Source: a bacterium
GTDB taxonomy: Bacteria; Desulfobacterota; Binatia; Binatales; Binataceae
DNA: 64,000 bases
NCBI GenBank assembly: GCA_014896235.1
Contig: JADBKU010000023.1
Span: forward strand, 1-64,000
Direction: 5' to 3'
Each line of letters begins with the position of its first letter. Positions within the stretch are counted from its first letter, which is position 1. The notes beneath the pieces were generated by a model that did not search any database, was not told the DNA's origin, and worked only from the letters and a program-made list of their open reading frames with translations. Both the position numbers and the translations under genes were made by a program. Shown one piece after another: positions 35,178-44,312 of this stretch.

Positions 35178-36407
35178 ATGGCTTCCTGCAAAAAGATTTT
35201 CGAGGGCGTGCGGATTTTGGACGTGACGCAATATCTCGCCGGGCCGGTCGCGACGCGGCTGTTCGTCGATCTTGGCGCCGAGGTGATCAAAGTCGAACTT
35301 CCGCCCTCGGGCGAGGGTTCGCGGCGTATCCGCTTCAACCCGGAAGACGGAGCGAAAGGCGCCGCGCCCGCGTATTTTTCAATGCACAACCGCGGCAAGA
35401 AATGCGTATGCGTCGATTTCAAACGGCCCGAGGGCGCCGCGATCGTGCGCGACCTCGCCCGCCACGCCGACGTGATGATCGAGAACTACACTCCCGGCGT
35501 CCTCAAGCGCTACGGCCTCGGCTATCAGGAGATCAGCGCGATCAATCCCGGCATCGTCATGTGCTCGATTTCGACCTACGGCCAGGACAGCCCTTATGCG
35601 GAGCGGATCGGCAACGACCTGGTCGCGCTCGCCGCCGGCGGGTTCCTCCACATGATCGGCGAGCCGGACGGCCATCCCGTGTATCCGGCTTCCGCCGTCG
35701 CGGATCATCTGACGGCGGTTAACGCTTTCGGCGCGATTTCCGCCGCGCTGTTCCATCGCGCGCGCAGCGGCGAGGGGCAGCACATCGATCTGGCGCTGGT
35801 CGATTGCACGTTCAATTCGCACGACTGGCAGCTCGCCGTGCTTGGCGCCACCAACGGCGAAATCGATCCGCAGCGGGGCGGCACGCAGCGTACCGGCGCG
35901 TTTCCGTACGGAGTTTTCAAATCCAAAGAGGGCTATATCGGCATCGGCGTTTTTACCGAACCGCAATGGGAAGTTTTAGCGCGTCGGATGGGCCGCGCCG
36001 ACTTGCTCGACGTGCCCGAATTCCAGAGCGCCGGCGGCCGTTTTCAGAATCAGGAGGCGCTCAAGCAAATTATCGAAGAGTGGCTGGCGACTTTCGCCAG
36101 CGACGACGACGCGGTGCGGGTGCTGGCCGACGAGTTGCGCCTGCCCGCCGCGCGGGTGTTGTCCGTTGGACAATTCGCCAGCGACCCCGTCCTCAGCCGC
36201 AGGATGGTCGCGCGGGTTAAGACGCGCGAAGGACGCGACTTGATGCTGCTCAAGTCGCCGCACAAATTCTCCAAAACTCCCCCCTCCGAACCCGGCCACG
36301 GCGCGCGCCTGGGCGAGCATACGCGCGAAATCCTCGGCGCGGTGTGCGGCTACGGCGCGGACCGAATCGATTCGCTCAGGCAGGCCGGTTTGATCGTTGA
36401 GGCTTAG
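35178..36407 (+). CDS. CaiB/BaiF-type family III CoA transferase
   Basis: 409 residues from ATG 35178, which follows GAAGGGGAG; the open frame upstream to 35061 is not family-like. Opening IFEGVRILDVTQYLAGPVATRLFVDLGAEVIKVE is classic. The catalytic Asp lies in IDLALVDCTFN, after GEGQH. Moves CoA between carboxylic acids, activating a substrate for degradation. The stop overlaps the end of the convergent agmatine deiminase gene by four bases. Confidence 0.93.
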   Translation: MASCKKIFEGVRILDVTQYLAGPVATRLFVDLGAEVIKVELPPSGEGSRRIRFNPEDGAKGAAPAYFSMHNRGKKCVCVDFKRPEGAAIVRDLARHADVMIENYTPGVLKRYGLGYQEISAINPGIVMCSISTYGQDSPYAERIGNDLVALAAGGFLHMIGEPDGHPVYPASAVADHLTAVNAFGAISAALFHRARSGEGQHIDLALVDCTFNSHDWQLAVLGATNGEIDPQRGGTQRTGAFPYGVFKSKEGYIGIGVFTEPQWEVLARRMGRADLLDVPEFQSAGGRFQNQEALKQIIEEWLATFASDDDAVRVLADELRLPAARVLSVGQFASDPVLSRRMVARVKTREGRDLMLLKSPHKFSKTPPSEPGHGARLGEHTREILGAVCGYGADRIDSLRQAGLIVEA

Positions 36408-37498
36408 ACGCGCGGCGGCGCCGGATGCTGCTGCGTGAGACAGTGCACCGCGCCGAGGCCCCAGACGAGGTCCGTCGCCGGAACGCCGATCACACGGCGG
36501 CCCGGAAACAATCGCTCCAGCGTCGCGATCGCTTCCGCATCGGCGGCGCAATCGAAGGTCGGCGCGACCACGCCGCCGTTCACGATATAAAAATTCGCGT
36601 ATGATGCCGGCAGGCGCACGCCGTCGTTATATAGCGCCGGCGGCATCGGCAGCGTCTCAATCCGGAATGGCCGTCCCGCCCGATCGCGCAGCGTCTTGAG
36701 CCGGCGCAGATTGTCGTCGAGCGCGGCGAAATTCGCGTCCGCCGGATCGCGCTCGATTACGGTGACGATCGTGTCGGCCGCGACGAATCGCGCAAGGTCG
36801 TCGATATGGCCGTCGGTGTCGTCGCCGGCGATTCCCTCGCCGAGCCAGAGCACTGTTTCGACGCCCAGATACGCGCGCAGATATTCCTCAATCCCGGCGC
36901 GCGTAAGCTTCGGATTGCGATTCGGATTGAGCAGGCACGATTCGGTCGTCAGCAACGCGCCGGCTCCGTTCACGTCAATCGATCCGCCTTCGAGCACGAT
37001 TCCCGGCTCGATTACCGCGAAGCCGTAGCGTTCGGCGAGCCGTTGCGGCACGACGTCGTCGAGGTCGAAGCGGCCGTATTTTTCGCCCCATGAATTGAAG
37101 CGCCAGTCGAGCGCGATTTGCGCGGGGCCGGCGCTGGGCGCCTCCAGCCCGCGATTGACGAAAATCGGCCCGTGATCGCGAATCCACGAATCGTTCGTCG
37201 GAATTATCGCGAACTCGATTCGATCCAGCCGCACGGATGCGGTTTCAACCGGCGCCGACTCTATCAAGCGGCGCGCTTCGGCGGCCGCGGTTTCGTCGTT
37301 AACGAGAATTCGCACCGGTTCGAAGGCCGCGAGCGCGGCCGCCATCTGGGCGAAAATTTCCGGGATCGGCTCGAATTTTCCGGGCCACGTGTCGAGATTG
37401 TGCGGCCATACCAGGTAGGTCGCCAGATGCGGCTCCCATTCCGCCGGCATCCGATAGCCGCGCAACCGGCGCATATGATCGAGGGGCGGACCGGCCAT
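36404..37498 (-). CDS. aguA: Agmatine deiminase
   Basis: 364 residues of the peptidylarginine-deiminase-like fold. Active-site elements are TNDSWIRDHGP, EGGSIDVNG, DDTDGHIDDLARF and the nucleophile C353 in GAVHCLTQQ. Converts agmatine to N-carbamoylputrescine and ammonia in putrescine synthesis or agmatine use. The ATG is one base after the stop of aguB, so the two are translationally coupled. Start may be M9 or M17, but MPAEWEPH is the family's conserved beginning. Confidence 0.94.
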   Translation of the reverse strand: MAGPPLDHMRRLRGYRMPAEWEPHLATYLVWPHNLDTWPGKFEPIPEIFAQMAAALAAFEPVRILVNDETAAAEARRLIESAPVETASVRLDRIEFAIIPTNDSWIRDHGPIFVNRGLEAPSAGPAQIALDWRFNSWGEKYGRFDLDDVVPQRLAERYGFAVIEPGIVLEGGSIDVNGAGALLTTESCLLNPNRNPKLTRAGIEEYLRAYLGVETVLWLGEGIAGDDTDGHIDDLARFVAADTIVTVIERDPADANFAALDDNLRRLKTLRDRAGRPFRIETLPMPPALYNDGVRLPASYANFYIVNGGVVAPTFDCAADAEAIATLERLFPGRRVIGVPATDLVWGLGAVHCLTQQHPAPPRV

Positions 37499-37499
37499 C

Positions 37500-38369
37500 T
37501 CAACCGCGATATCGCCGCGTCAAATCGCCGTACGCGTCGATCCGGCGATCGCGCAGGAACGGCCAGTCGCGCCGCGTTTTTTCGATCAGGCTCAGATCGC
37601 AATCGACCACCAGCGTCTCTTCCGCATTGGCCGACGCGCGCGCGATCACTTGGCCGAACGGGTCGGCGACGAAGGAATTGCCGAAGAATTCAAGCTCGCT
37701 CTCGACGCCAACGCGATTCACCGCCGCCACGAAAACGCCATTGGCGATCGCGTGGCCGCGCTGGATCGTCTCCCACGCGCTGCGAATCCGCTCGCGCGTC
37801 TCCGGCGTCATCTCGGGACTCCATCCGATCGCGGTGGGATAGAACAGCGCCTGCGCGCCCGCCATCGCGGTCAGCCGCGCCGCTTCGGGAAACCATTGAT
37901 CCCAGCAGATCAGCACGCCCAGCCGGCCGCGCGCCGTCGGATGCGCCACGAAGTCGAGATCGCCGGGAGCGAAATAGAATTTTTCGTAGTACCCCGGATC
38001 GTCGGGGATATGCATTTTCCGGTAAACGCCGGAAATCTCGCCGCGTTCGTCGAGCACCAGCGCCGAATTGTGATAAACGCCGGCCGCGCGCCGCTCGAAG
38101 ATCGGCGCGATCACGATCACTTTTCGCGCCGCCGCGACGCGGCCCAGCGCCGTGCTGGTCGGCCCCGGAACCGGCTCCGCGAGATCGAACATCGCGGCGT
38201 CTTCCGTCTGGCAAAAATAGCGCGAACGGAACAACTCCTGCAGGCATACGACCTCGGCGCCACGCGCCGCGGCGTCTTCGATTCGCTCGACGGCGCGTTC
38301 GAGATTGCGCGCTGGATCCGCCGCGCACGCCATCTGCACCAGGCCGATCCGAAGATGTCCCGCTTCCAT
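37500..38369 (-). CDS. aguB: N-carbamoylputrescine amidase (nitrilase superfamily)
   Basis: 289 residues from ATG 38369; the frame to 38498 runs through a palindromic repeat and is rejected. Catalytic triad E45 (LQELF), K118 (YRKMHIP) and C155 (LICWDQWFPE). Full-length AguB. Hydrolyses N-carbamoylputrescine to putrescine, CO2 and ammonia, the step after AguA. It is the upstream gene of the pair. Confidence 0.95.
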   Translation of the reverse strand: MEAGHLRIGLVQMACAADPARNLERAVERIEDAAARGAEVVCLQELFRSRYFCQTEDAAMFDLAEPVPGPTSTALGRVAAARKVIVIAPIFERRAAGVYHNSALVLDERGEISGVYRKMHIPDDPGYYEKFYFAPGDLDFVAHPTARGRLGVLICWDQWFPEAARLTAMAGAQALFYPTAIGWSPEMTPETRERIRSAWETIQRGHAIANGVFVAAVNRVGVESELEFFGNSFVADPFGQVIARASANAEETLVVDCDLSLIEKTRRDWPFLRDRRIDAYGDLTRRYRG

Positions 38370-38472
38370 CCTGTAACGAAATAACAGCCGCCCGTCGCTC
38401 GCGCCACTATCCCGACCGTCCGCGCGGGCGCCGGCTGTCACTTTCGAGCTTGACCCGCGGGGCCATTTCCAC

Positions 38473-38536
38473 GTCATGCCCGGACTTGATTCGGGCATCC
38501 ATCGGTCATTGCCGGGTCAAGCCCGGCAATGACCGA
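38473..38536. repeat. REP-like tandem palindromes
   Basis: Two related hairpins. The first pairs ATGCCCG (38476-38482) with CGGGCAT (38491-38497). The second is a perfect 15-base-arm hairpin: TCGGTCATTGCCGGG (38502-38516), loop TCAAG, CCCGGCAATGACCGA (38522-38536). Sequences of the type CATTGCCGGG-TCAAG-CCCGGCAATG are dispersed intergenic repeats in several GC-rich genomes. It lies downstream of the LLM gene and upstream of aguB; there is no T-run, so it is not a simple terminator. Confidence 0.75.
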
Positions 38537-38559
38537 GAGAGAAGCGGAAAGATTCTCGT

Positions 38560-39642
38560 CTACCGCATCAGCGGCATCACCTGCTCCGCGACGTCGCGCA
38601 GCACCTTGCGCTGATACTCCGCGGGCGGGAGCAGGCTTACGCCGTGGATGCCCGCGTGTTCCAGCTCATGGAGCTGTTCAACGATCTCTTCAGGCCGGCC
38701 GACGAGACATGTCGCGCGAATCGCTTCGGGCGTAATGAATTTGCGCTCGCCGGGCTGCAGAAACGTGCAGTGGCCGTCGTGAATCTGCCGGAAGCGCGCA
38801 TCCCTGGGCAGGCTGAAATCCTCGACCCGCGCGAGGTATTGATCCCATACGTTGGCGAAATAAGCCGGTATCATTGCGTCCTTGCGGCCCGATTGCTCCC
38901 AGATTTCGTAGGCGAAATGCAGAATCGCCGCGACCCACGATCCCGTCTCCTCGATCACCCGGTCGTCGGTCAACTTGTCGCCCGGCCGCAACACGCAGGC
39001 GCTGATCAGCGCGGTGGTCAGAAACGGCCGCGGCAATATGCGGCCCGCCTTCTTCGCGCCGGCCTCGATCAGCGCGAACTGCGCCTTGACGTCGGCCGGC
39101 GTACCCACGGCGGTAATCCAGCCGTCGCCGTATGCGCCGACCGCGTCGCAGGCGCGCGGTCCGTTCGCCGCGACGTATATCGGCACGGGATTTTCCACGT
39201 TGATGTAATGGCGGTCGCGATGCAGAAACGAAATTTCGCGGGTGCGTCCGGCGTAGGTGTATTCAACCGTTTCGCCGTGCAGCAGCGCGCGCGTCACGCG
39301 CAGATATTCGCGGAAATCCTTGATCCGCATCGGCTCCTGCCCCATCACGCGCATCGCGGTATGCCCGGTGCCGATGCCGAGGAAAACGCGGCCGGGCGCG
39401 ATTTGATTGATCGTCGCGATCGAATGCGCGGTGACAGGAGCGATTCGCGTGCCCGGAATCGCCACGCCGGTGCCGATTTTAATTCGCTTGGTGGCCTGCG
39501 CCGCCAACGCCATCACGGCGTAGCAGTCCGACCAGATCATCTGCGAATCGGGCACCCAGGCGCGTTCGTAGCCAAGTTCCTCGGCGTAACGAATCAGGTC
39601 CCATTTATCAATATGTGTATCGACGCAAATGCCGAATTCCAT
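38560..39642 (-). CDS. LLM-class (luciferase-like, probably F420-dependent) oxidoreductase
   Basis: 360 residues from ATG 39642 (GGGAGCG upstream); the frame extending to 39927 crosses the SRP RNA and is wrong. TIM barrel with ERAWVPDSQMIWSDCYAVMALAA, then RIKIGTGVAIPGTRI and HSIATINQIAPGRVFLGIGTGHTAMRVMG, the cofactor-pocket signature of the F420/FMN luciferase-like family. Cytoplasmic redox enzyme of unknown substrate. It has a close paralogue at 60016-61089. Confidence 0.9.
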   Translation of the reverse strand: MEFGICVDTHIDKWDLIRYAEELGYERAWVPDSQMIWSDCYAVMALAAQATKRIKIGTGVAIPGTRIAPVTAHSIATINQIAPGRVFLGIGTGHTAMRVMGQEPMRIKDFREYLRVTRALLHGETVEYTYAGRTREISFLHRDRHYINVENPVPIYVAANGPRACDAVGAYGDGWITAVGTPADVKAQFALIEAGAKKAGRILPRPFLTTALISACVLRPGDKLTDDRVIEETGSWVAAILHFAYEIWEQSGRKDAMIPAYFANVWDQYLARVEDFSLPRDARFRQIHDGHCTFLQPGERKFITPEAIRATCLVGRPEEIVEQLHELEHAGIHGVSLLPPAEYQRKVLRDVAEQVMPLMR

Positions 39643-39854
39643 CGTGATCGCTCCCTGCGGTCGAGTCCCGCGCGCGCACCATACTGAGCGCGGCGCCGCA
39701 TCGTCAATTGCGCCGCGGCTTGCGGCTGGTTGCAACCATCCGTGCGGGATAATTAAATGGACGGACGCTTCGGACGCGCCGCACGCGTTCGGGGCGACGG
39801 CAAGATTCCGCAGCGCCGCGCTCCGTGACGAGCCGGCCGACGATCGACCGATGC

Positions 39855-39985
39855 GACTGCCCGCCGCTGATAGCCGGGTCCTGCGCAAGGGAAGGCCGCG
39901 AACCCCGCCAGGTCCGGAAGGAAGCAACGGTACCGGCTGTCACCCTGTGCCGCAGGGGCGCCTGGCTATCATTCGACGGGCAGTC
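39855..39985 (+). ncRNA. ffs: Signal recognition particle RNA, small bacterial type
   Basis: The conserved apical domain AGGTCCGGAAGGAAGCAAC (39910-39928), with its GGAA tetraloop and the asymmetric-loop bases that bind Ffh, is unmistakable. The long stem is closed by GACTGCCCG (39855-39863) with CGGGCAGTC (39977-39985), and by GATAGCC (39869-39875) with GGCTATC (39964-39970). About 131 bases, slightly longer than E. coli 4.5S RNA. Placed directly before dnaX, a frequent arrangement. Confidence 0.96.
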
Positions 39986-40003
39986 GTTTAAGAATAGCCC
40001 CCG

Positions 40004-41911
40004 ATGGCCGAGAATCCATCCTCTCATCTGGTGCTTGCCCGCAAATGGCGTCCGGAACGCTTCAGCGAACTGGTCGGGCAGGAGCACGTCACGCGCACGC
40101 TGGTGCAGGCGCTCAAGAGCGGCCGGATCGCGCACGCGTTTCTCTTCACCGGAATTCGCGGCGTCGGCAAGACCACCGCGGCGCGGATTCTTGCGCGATG
40201 CCTCAACTGCGCCGAAGGACCGACGCCCGAGCCTTGCGGCAAATGCCCGGCCTGCATTGAAATTCGGGCCGGATCCGCGCTCGACGTGGTCGAAATTGAC
40301 GGCGCCACCTATCGCAAAATCGACGACGCTCGCGCGATTATCGAAAATCTCAGCTATCGTCCGGCGCGCGATCGCTTCAAGGTTTACATCATCGACGAAG
40401 CCCATCAGCTTACCGATCAGGCCTTCAACGCGCTGCTGAAAACGCTCGAAGAACCGCCGCCCCACGTCAAGTTCATCCTTGCGACCACCGAGCCGCAGAA
40501 GATGCCCGAGACCATCCTCTCGCGGCTGCAACGCTACGACTTCCGGCGGATTCCATTCGCCGTGATCGTCGAACGGCTGACCGAACTGGCGTCGCGCGAA
40601 ACGGTTCAGGCCGAGCCTGCCGCGCTGCGGTTGCTCGCGCGCGAAGCCGGCGGCAGCATGCGCGACGCCGAACGTATGCTCGAAACCGCAATCGCTTCGC
40701 TCGACGGCAAGGTTGTGGAGGCCGAGGTCGCGTCGATTCTCGGCGTCGCCAGCCGCAGCCGGGTTTTCCAGACCGTCGAAGCGATTCTGGCGCACGACGC
40801 CGCCGCCGCGCTCGGCGCGGTCCGCGAGCTTCATCGGCGCGGCGCGAATCTCGAATCGCTCGGCCGCGACCTGCTCGAGGTGCTGCGCAATCTTGCGGTC
40901 GCGAAACTTCCCGGAGGGAGCGGCGGCGAAAGCCCGCTCGCCGATTTGCCCGATCAGGAAGCCGAAGAATTGAAGCGGCTCGCCTCGGCTCCGAGCGGCC
41001 GCGACCTGATGCGCCTGTTCCGGCTGATGGCCGACGCGCAGGAGCGGATCATCCGCTCGCCGTATCCTGAATTGATTCTGGAAATGGCGATCGTCCGGAT
41101 GGCGTCGCTGGCGCCCGTGCTCGACGCCGACGAGCTGATGCGCGCGATTCGCGGCGGTTCGGCCAGCGGCTCATCTTCACAATCAACGCCGCGTCCCGCT
41201 TCGCTGGCGTCGGGCGGGACTACGCCGGGATCGGCCGGGCCGCGCGGCGCCGCCGCGCACGCCGAAGCGGTGTTCACTCCGGCGCCAGCGCGCAAAATCC
41301 GCGTCGAAGGCGAAGTCAAGGCCGACGCTCCGCGCCGCCGCGAGCCGCCCGCGCCGCCGCGTCAGAATCCGCCCGTGGCCGCGGCGCCCGCCGCTTCGAC
41401 AACCTCTGATCTTCCGGATTTGCGCGAATTCATCCGCGGTCGGCGGGCCGCGCTTGCCGGATTCATGGAGCAGGGCGCGACGCTCCATCTCGACGGCGAC
41501 CTGCTCACCGTCGCGCCGCGCAACGACATCTATGTTCGCTACCTGACCGACAAGCGCAACGAAATCGCCGACCTGGCCACGGAACTATACGGCCGGAAAA
41601 TTCGCGCCGAAATCGCCGCGCCCGGCGCGCAGTCGCCGCCGGCGAATGAAAATTTGGCGCCGCCGATCGTTGCGGAAGCCGCGCCGCCAGCCGGACCAGA
41701 TGATTCCCCATCTGTCGTGGCGAATGGCGGGTCGCTCGAAGCCGCCGCGACCGCCGCACCGGCGCCGCCGACCGCCGCCGAACTGCGCCAGTCGGTCTAT
41801 TCCGATCCGGTCGTACGCCGGATCTTCGATGAATTTCAGGCGCGCCTCGTCGAGGTGCGCGCCAACGGCTCCGCCGCCGCGCCATCCGAGGGCGCCGCGC
41901 GCAAACCGTAG
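40004..41911 (+). CDS. dnaX: DNA polymerase III subunit gamma/tau
   Basis: 635 residues. Clamp-loader AAA+ domain with Walker A GIRGVGKT (50-57), zinc module cysteines C69, C78, C81 and C84, DEAH (131-134) and the sensor region ATTEPQKMPETILSR. Domain III runs to about 370, then a Pro/Ala-rich tau linker (380-470) and a tau C-terminal domain (VAPRNDIYVRYLTDKRNEI). No slippery A-run for gamma frameshifting was seen. First gene of dnaX-ebfC-recR. Confidence 0.96.
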   Translation: MAENPSSHLVLARKWRPERFSELVGQEHVTRTLVQALKSGRIAHAFLFTGIRGVGKTTAARILARCLNCAEGPTPEPCGKCPACIEIRAGSALDVVEIDGATYRKIDDARAIIENLSYRPARDRFKVYIIDEAHQLTDQAFNALLKTLEEPPPHVKFILATTEPQKMPETILSRLQRYDFRRIPFAVIVERLTELASRETVQAEPAALRLLAREAGGSMRDAERMLETAIASLDGKVVEAEVASILGVASRSRVFQTVEAILAHDAAAALGAVRELHRRGANLESLGRDLLEVLRNLAVAKLPGGSGGESPLADLPDQEAEELKRLASAPSGRDLMRLFRLMADAQERIIRSPYPELILEMAIVRMASLAPVLDADELMRAIRGGSASGSSSQSTPRPASLASGGTTPGSAGPRGAAAHAEAVFTPAPARKIRVEGEVKADAPRRREPPAPPRQNPPVAAAPAASTTSDLPDLREFIRGRRAALAGFMEQGATLHLDGDLLTVAPRNDIYVRYLTDKRNEIADLATELYGRKIRAEIAAPGAQSPPANENLAPPIVAEAAPPAGPDDSPSVVANGGSLEAAATAAPAPPTAAELRQSVYSDPVVRRIFDEFQARLVEVRANGSAAAPSEGAARKP

Positions 41912-41952
41912 CGTCCGATGCGATGCTACGCCGGGAGCAAGGAGAGAATCCC

Positions 41953-42285
41953 GTGCCAGAATTCGATTTGTCGGCGCTGATGCAGCAGGCGCAAGCGATG
42001 CAGGAAAAGCTCAAGAAACTGCAGGAAGAGGCCGCCGCCAAAACCGTTGACGCCGACGCCGGCGGCGGGATGGTGCGCGTGACCGCCGACGGCTCGATGC
42101 GTCTCAGACGAGTAACCATCGATCCCGCGCTGCTGGCCGCCAACGACAAGGAGATGCTCGAGGATTTAATTGTTGTAGCCGCCAACGAGGCGCTCAGCCG
42201 CGCGCAGGCGCTGATGGCTGAGGAATTGGGCAAAGCCGCGCCGTTTCCCGGACTCAAGCTGCCCGGCCTGTTCGGCGGCGACTAG
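41953..42285 (+). CDS. ebfC: YbaB/EbfC nucleoid-associated protein
   Basis: 110 residues. GTG 41953 is preferred because AAGGAGAG lies six bases upstream; the ATG at 41923 has no such site. LSALMQQAQAMQEKLKKLQEE is the coiled N-terminal helix, and VTADGSMRLRRVTIDP the central sheet of the family. Dimeric DNA-binding protein. Lies between dnaX and recR as in most bacteria, ending 26 bases before recR. Confidence 0.94.
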   Translation: MPEFDLSALMQQAQAMQEKLKKLQEEAAAKTVDADAGGGMVRVTADGSMRLRRVTIDPALLAANDKEMLEDLIVVAANEALSRAQALMAEELGKAAPFPGLKLPGLFGGD

Positions 42286-42311
42286 CCGATTTCGCGGATC
42301 GACGCCACGCG

Positions 42312-42938
42312 ATGGCTGAAAACCTCAAACGCAACGACGGCCTGCCGCCGGCGATGACGCGGCTGGTGAAGGAGCTGTCGCGACTGCCCGGAATCGGCGA
42401 AAAGACCGCTTCGCGGCTCGCCTTCAATCTGCTCAACCGTCCGCGCGACGAGGTGATCGCGCTTGCCGAGGCCCTGCTCGAGATGAAAGAGCGGGTTGGC
42501 TTGTGCGGCGAATGTTTCGGTCTTTCGGACGCCCCGCGATGCCCGATTTGCGCCGATCCCGGCCGCGAGCACGACCTGATTTGCGTGGTCGAGGGGCCGG
42601 CCGATCTGATGGCGATCGAACGGGCGCGTACCTTCGCGGGCGTTTATCACGTTCTGCATGGCGCAATCGCGCCGCTCGACGGAATCGGTCCCGACGACAT
42701 CAAAATCGCGGAACTGATCGCGCGCGTGCAGGGCGACGGCGCCGCCGTCCGCGAAATCATTATCGCGACCAACGCTACTGTTGAAGGCGAGGCGACCGCG
42801 CTTTACCTGGCGCGCGCGCTGAAACCGTTCGGCGTCAAAGCCACCCGTCTGGCGCGCGGACTTCCCGCCGGCGGCGACCTCGAATACAGCGACTCCGCTA
42901 CGCTCGCCAGCGCGATTAGCGGCCGTCGCGAGCTATAG
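42312..42938 (+). CDS. recR: Recombination mediator RecR
   Basis: 208 residues. Helix-hairpin-helix RLPGIGEKTASRLAFNLL (25-42), C4 zinc finger C65/C68/C77/C80 (CGECFGLSDAPRCPIC), and Toprim domain beginning CVVEGPADLMAIE (91-103), with the C-terminal Walker-B-like ending. Acts with RecO/RecF to load RecA at gaps. Third gene of the dnaX operon. Confidence 0.96.
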   Translation: MAENLKRNDGLPPAMTRLVKELSRLPGIGEKTASRLAFNLLNRPRDEVIALAEALLEMKERVGLCGECFGLSDAPRCPICADPGREHDLICVVEGPADLMAIERARTFAGVYHVLHGAIAPLDGIGPDDIKIAELIARVQGDGAAVREIIIATNATVEGEATALYLARALKPFGVKATRLARGLPAGGDLEYSDSATLASAISGRREL

Positions 42939-43003
42939 GCCGATTGGATTTTGTTCAGGCACGCGCTCGCGCCGGTCGGAATGGAAGCGGGCGGCGTGCC
43001 GCT

Positions 43004-44233
43004 TCATGGATCGCTGTCGGCGGGGATGCCGGTGGTGAAGGCGGCGACCTCGCGCTGCCATTGCTGTCCGAAGGCGAAAATCAGCACCTGCCGATTGATT
43101 TGCTGATCGTGCAGCAGGCTTCGCCAGGTGCCGCCGCCCGCGTTCGCCATCGTCTGATACGCGTGTTGCGTCTGCAGGTAGAAGCCGGGCATCGGTTGCG
43201 CGAGCATTTTCGCCGGCGAGATGCCCTCGCTTTTGGCCCATTCTTCAACGAAGCGTTCGTGCTCCTCTTTGGTCACGTCCACCGTGTTGAAGGTTCCGTT
43301 CTCCAGCCGGAACTTGGTGATTTCCGCCATCACCGGCGCCATGTCTTCGTCGAACGGCGGCGTGTCGCCGACGAGCACGATTACCTTGCGCGCTGACGGC
43401 CGCCATTCCATCCGATCGACGGCGGCTCGAATCGCGCCCAGCGTGTCTTCCTGCCACTCGCCGCCGTTATGCGCCGTGATGTTGTTCAGGAACTGGATCA
43501 ATACTCCCGGCGAAATCGTCAGCGGCTGCGATTCGATCGGCTCGCCGCGCCCGCCGAAGACGACGATGCCGATACGCGCCGTCGGCACGAGGCGATGAAT
43601 GGCGAGCACCAGTTGTTTCATCCGGGTCTTTACGTCGTTGATGATCAGCTTCATCGAACCGGTGCCGTCGATGATCAAAACGACGTCGAGCCCGCTTTTG
43701 CGCAGGCCGCTGATAAAGCCGCCAAAGCCCGAACCGAGGCCCGCTCCGTAACCCGAACCGATTCCGCCGCCCCGGCCGATGCCGATTCCGGCGCCGCCGG
43801 AAATTTCGCGCACGTAATGCGTCGCTTCCGCCACCGCTTCCGAACCGTGAATGGCGACGACTGGACGTGCGATCGGCATCGGCGCCGCCATCTCCGGCAT
43901 CTGCATTTCGGGCAGGTTGAGCTGCTTCAACTCGGCGCCGGGGCTCTTGTTTCCGCCGCCGCCGGATTCAAAATTTACCGTAATCAGATTGCGCGCCGCC
44001 TCGAAATGCACGCCCCAAAACAGAAAGAGCAGCACCAGAACGTGAATGGCGATCGATATCGGCAGCGGTCCTTCCATGAAGCGGAGCGCGTTGCGCAAGC
44101 CCGCCCGTCGTTCCGCCGGTTCCCCCGAAGCGGCCGCGAGCGAGCGCCGATTGCGCGCCATCAGCAGATAGATCGCGACCGCGACGATCGCCACCGATGC
44201 GGCTAAAAGCGCGCCTATTTTGGCGCTAATCAT
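43004..44233 (-). CDS. Membrane-anchored VWA-domain protein of an ExbB/ExbD operon
   Basis: 409 residues. Helices at 6-24 and 57-75; then a Pro/Met-rich linker (107-122, LPEMQMPEMAAPMPIARP), a Gly-rich hinge (146-173), and a periplasmic or exposed VWA domain with a MIDAS variant DGTGSM (D189-T191-S193). The architecture after helix 2 resembles a TonB/TolA stalk, but ends in VWA instead of a TonB C-terminal domain. Last gene of the operon; likely driven by the ExbB/ExbD proton motor. Target unknown. Confidence 0.88.
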   Translation of the reverse strand: MISAKIGALLAASVAIVAVAIYLLMARNRRSLAAASGEPAERRAGLRNALRFMEGPLPISIAIHVLVLLFLFWGVHFEAARNLITVNFESGGGGNKSPGAELKQLNLPEMQMPEMAAPMPIARPVVAIHGSEAVAEATHYVREISGGAGIGIGRGGGIGSGYGAGLGSGFGGFISGLRKSGLDVVLIIDGTGSMKLIINDVKTRMKQLVLAIHRLVPTARIGIVVFGGRGEPIESQPLTISPGVLIQFLNNITAHNGGEWQEDTLGAIRAAVDRMEWRPSARKVIVLVGDTPPFDEDMAPVMAEITKFRLENGTFNTVDVTKEEHERFVEEWAKSEGISPAKMLAQPMPGFYLQTQHAYQTMANAGGGTWRSLLHDQQINRQVLIFAFGQQWQREVAAFTTGIPADSDP

Positions 44234-44312
44234 CGGAATTCGCCCCGACTGGATCGGCTTCTACTCGAACTAGACCCGGCCCGGCGCCGGAAAATTCATC
44301 GCGCGCGCGCAT

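Noticed and set aside
39643-39927. N-terminal extension of the LLM oxidoreductase frame
   Set aside because: It runs antisense through the SRP RNA, and the family start MEFGIC with a ribosome site lies at 39642.
40004-41911. Programmed frameshift in dnaX
   Set aside because: No A-rich slippery heptamer with a following stem was seen; the tau frame is uninterrupted.
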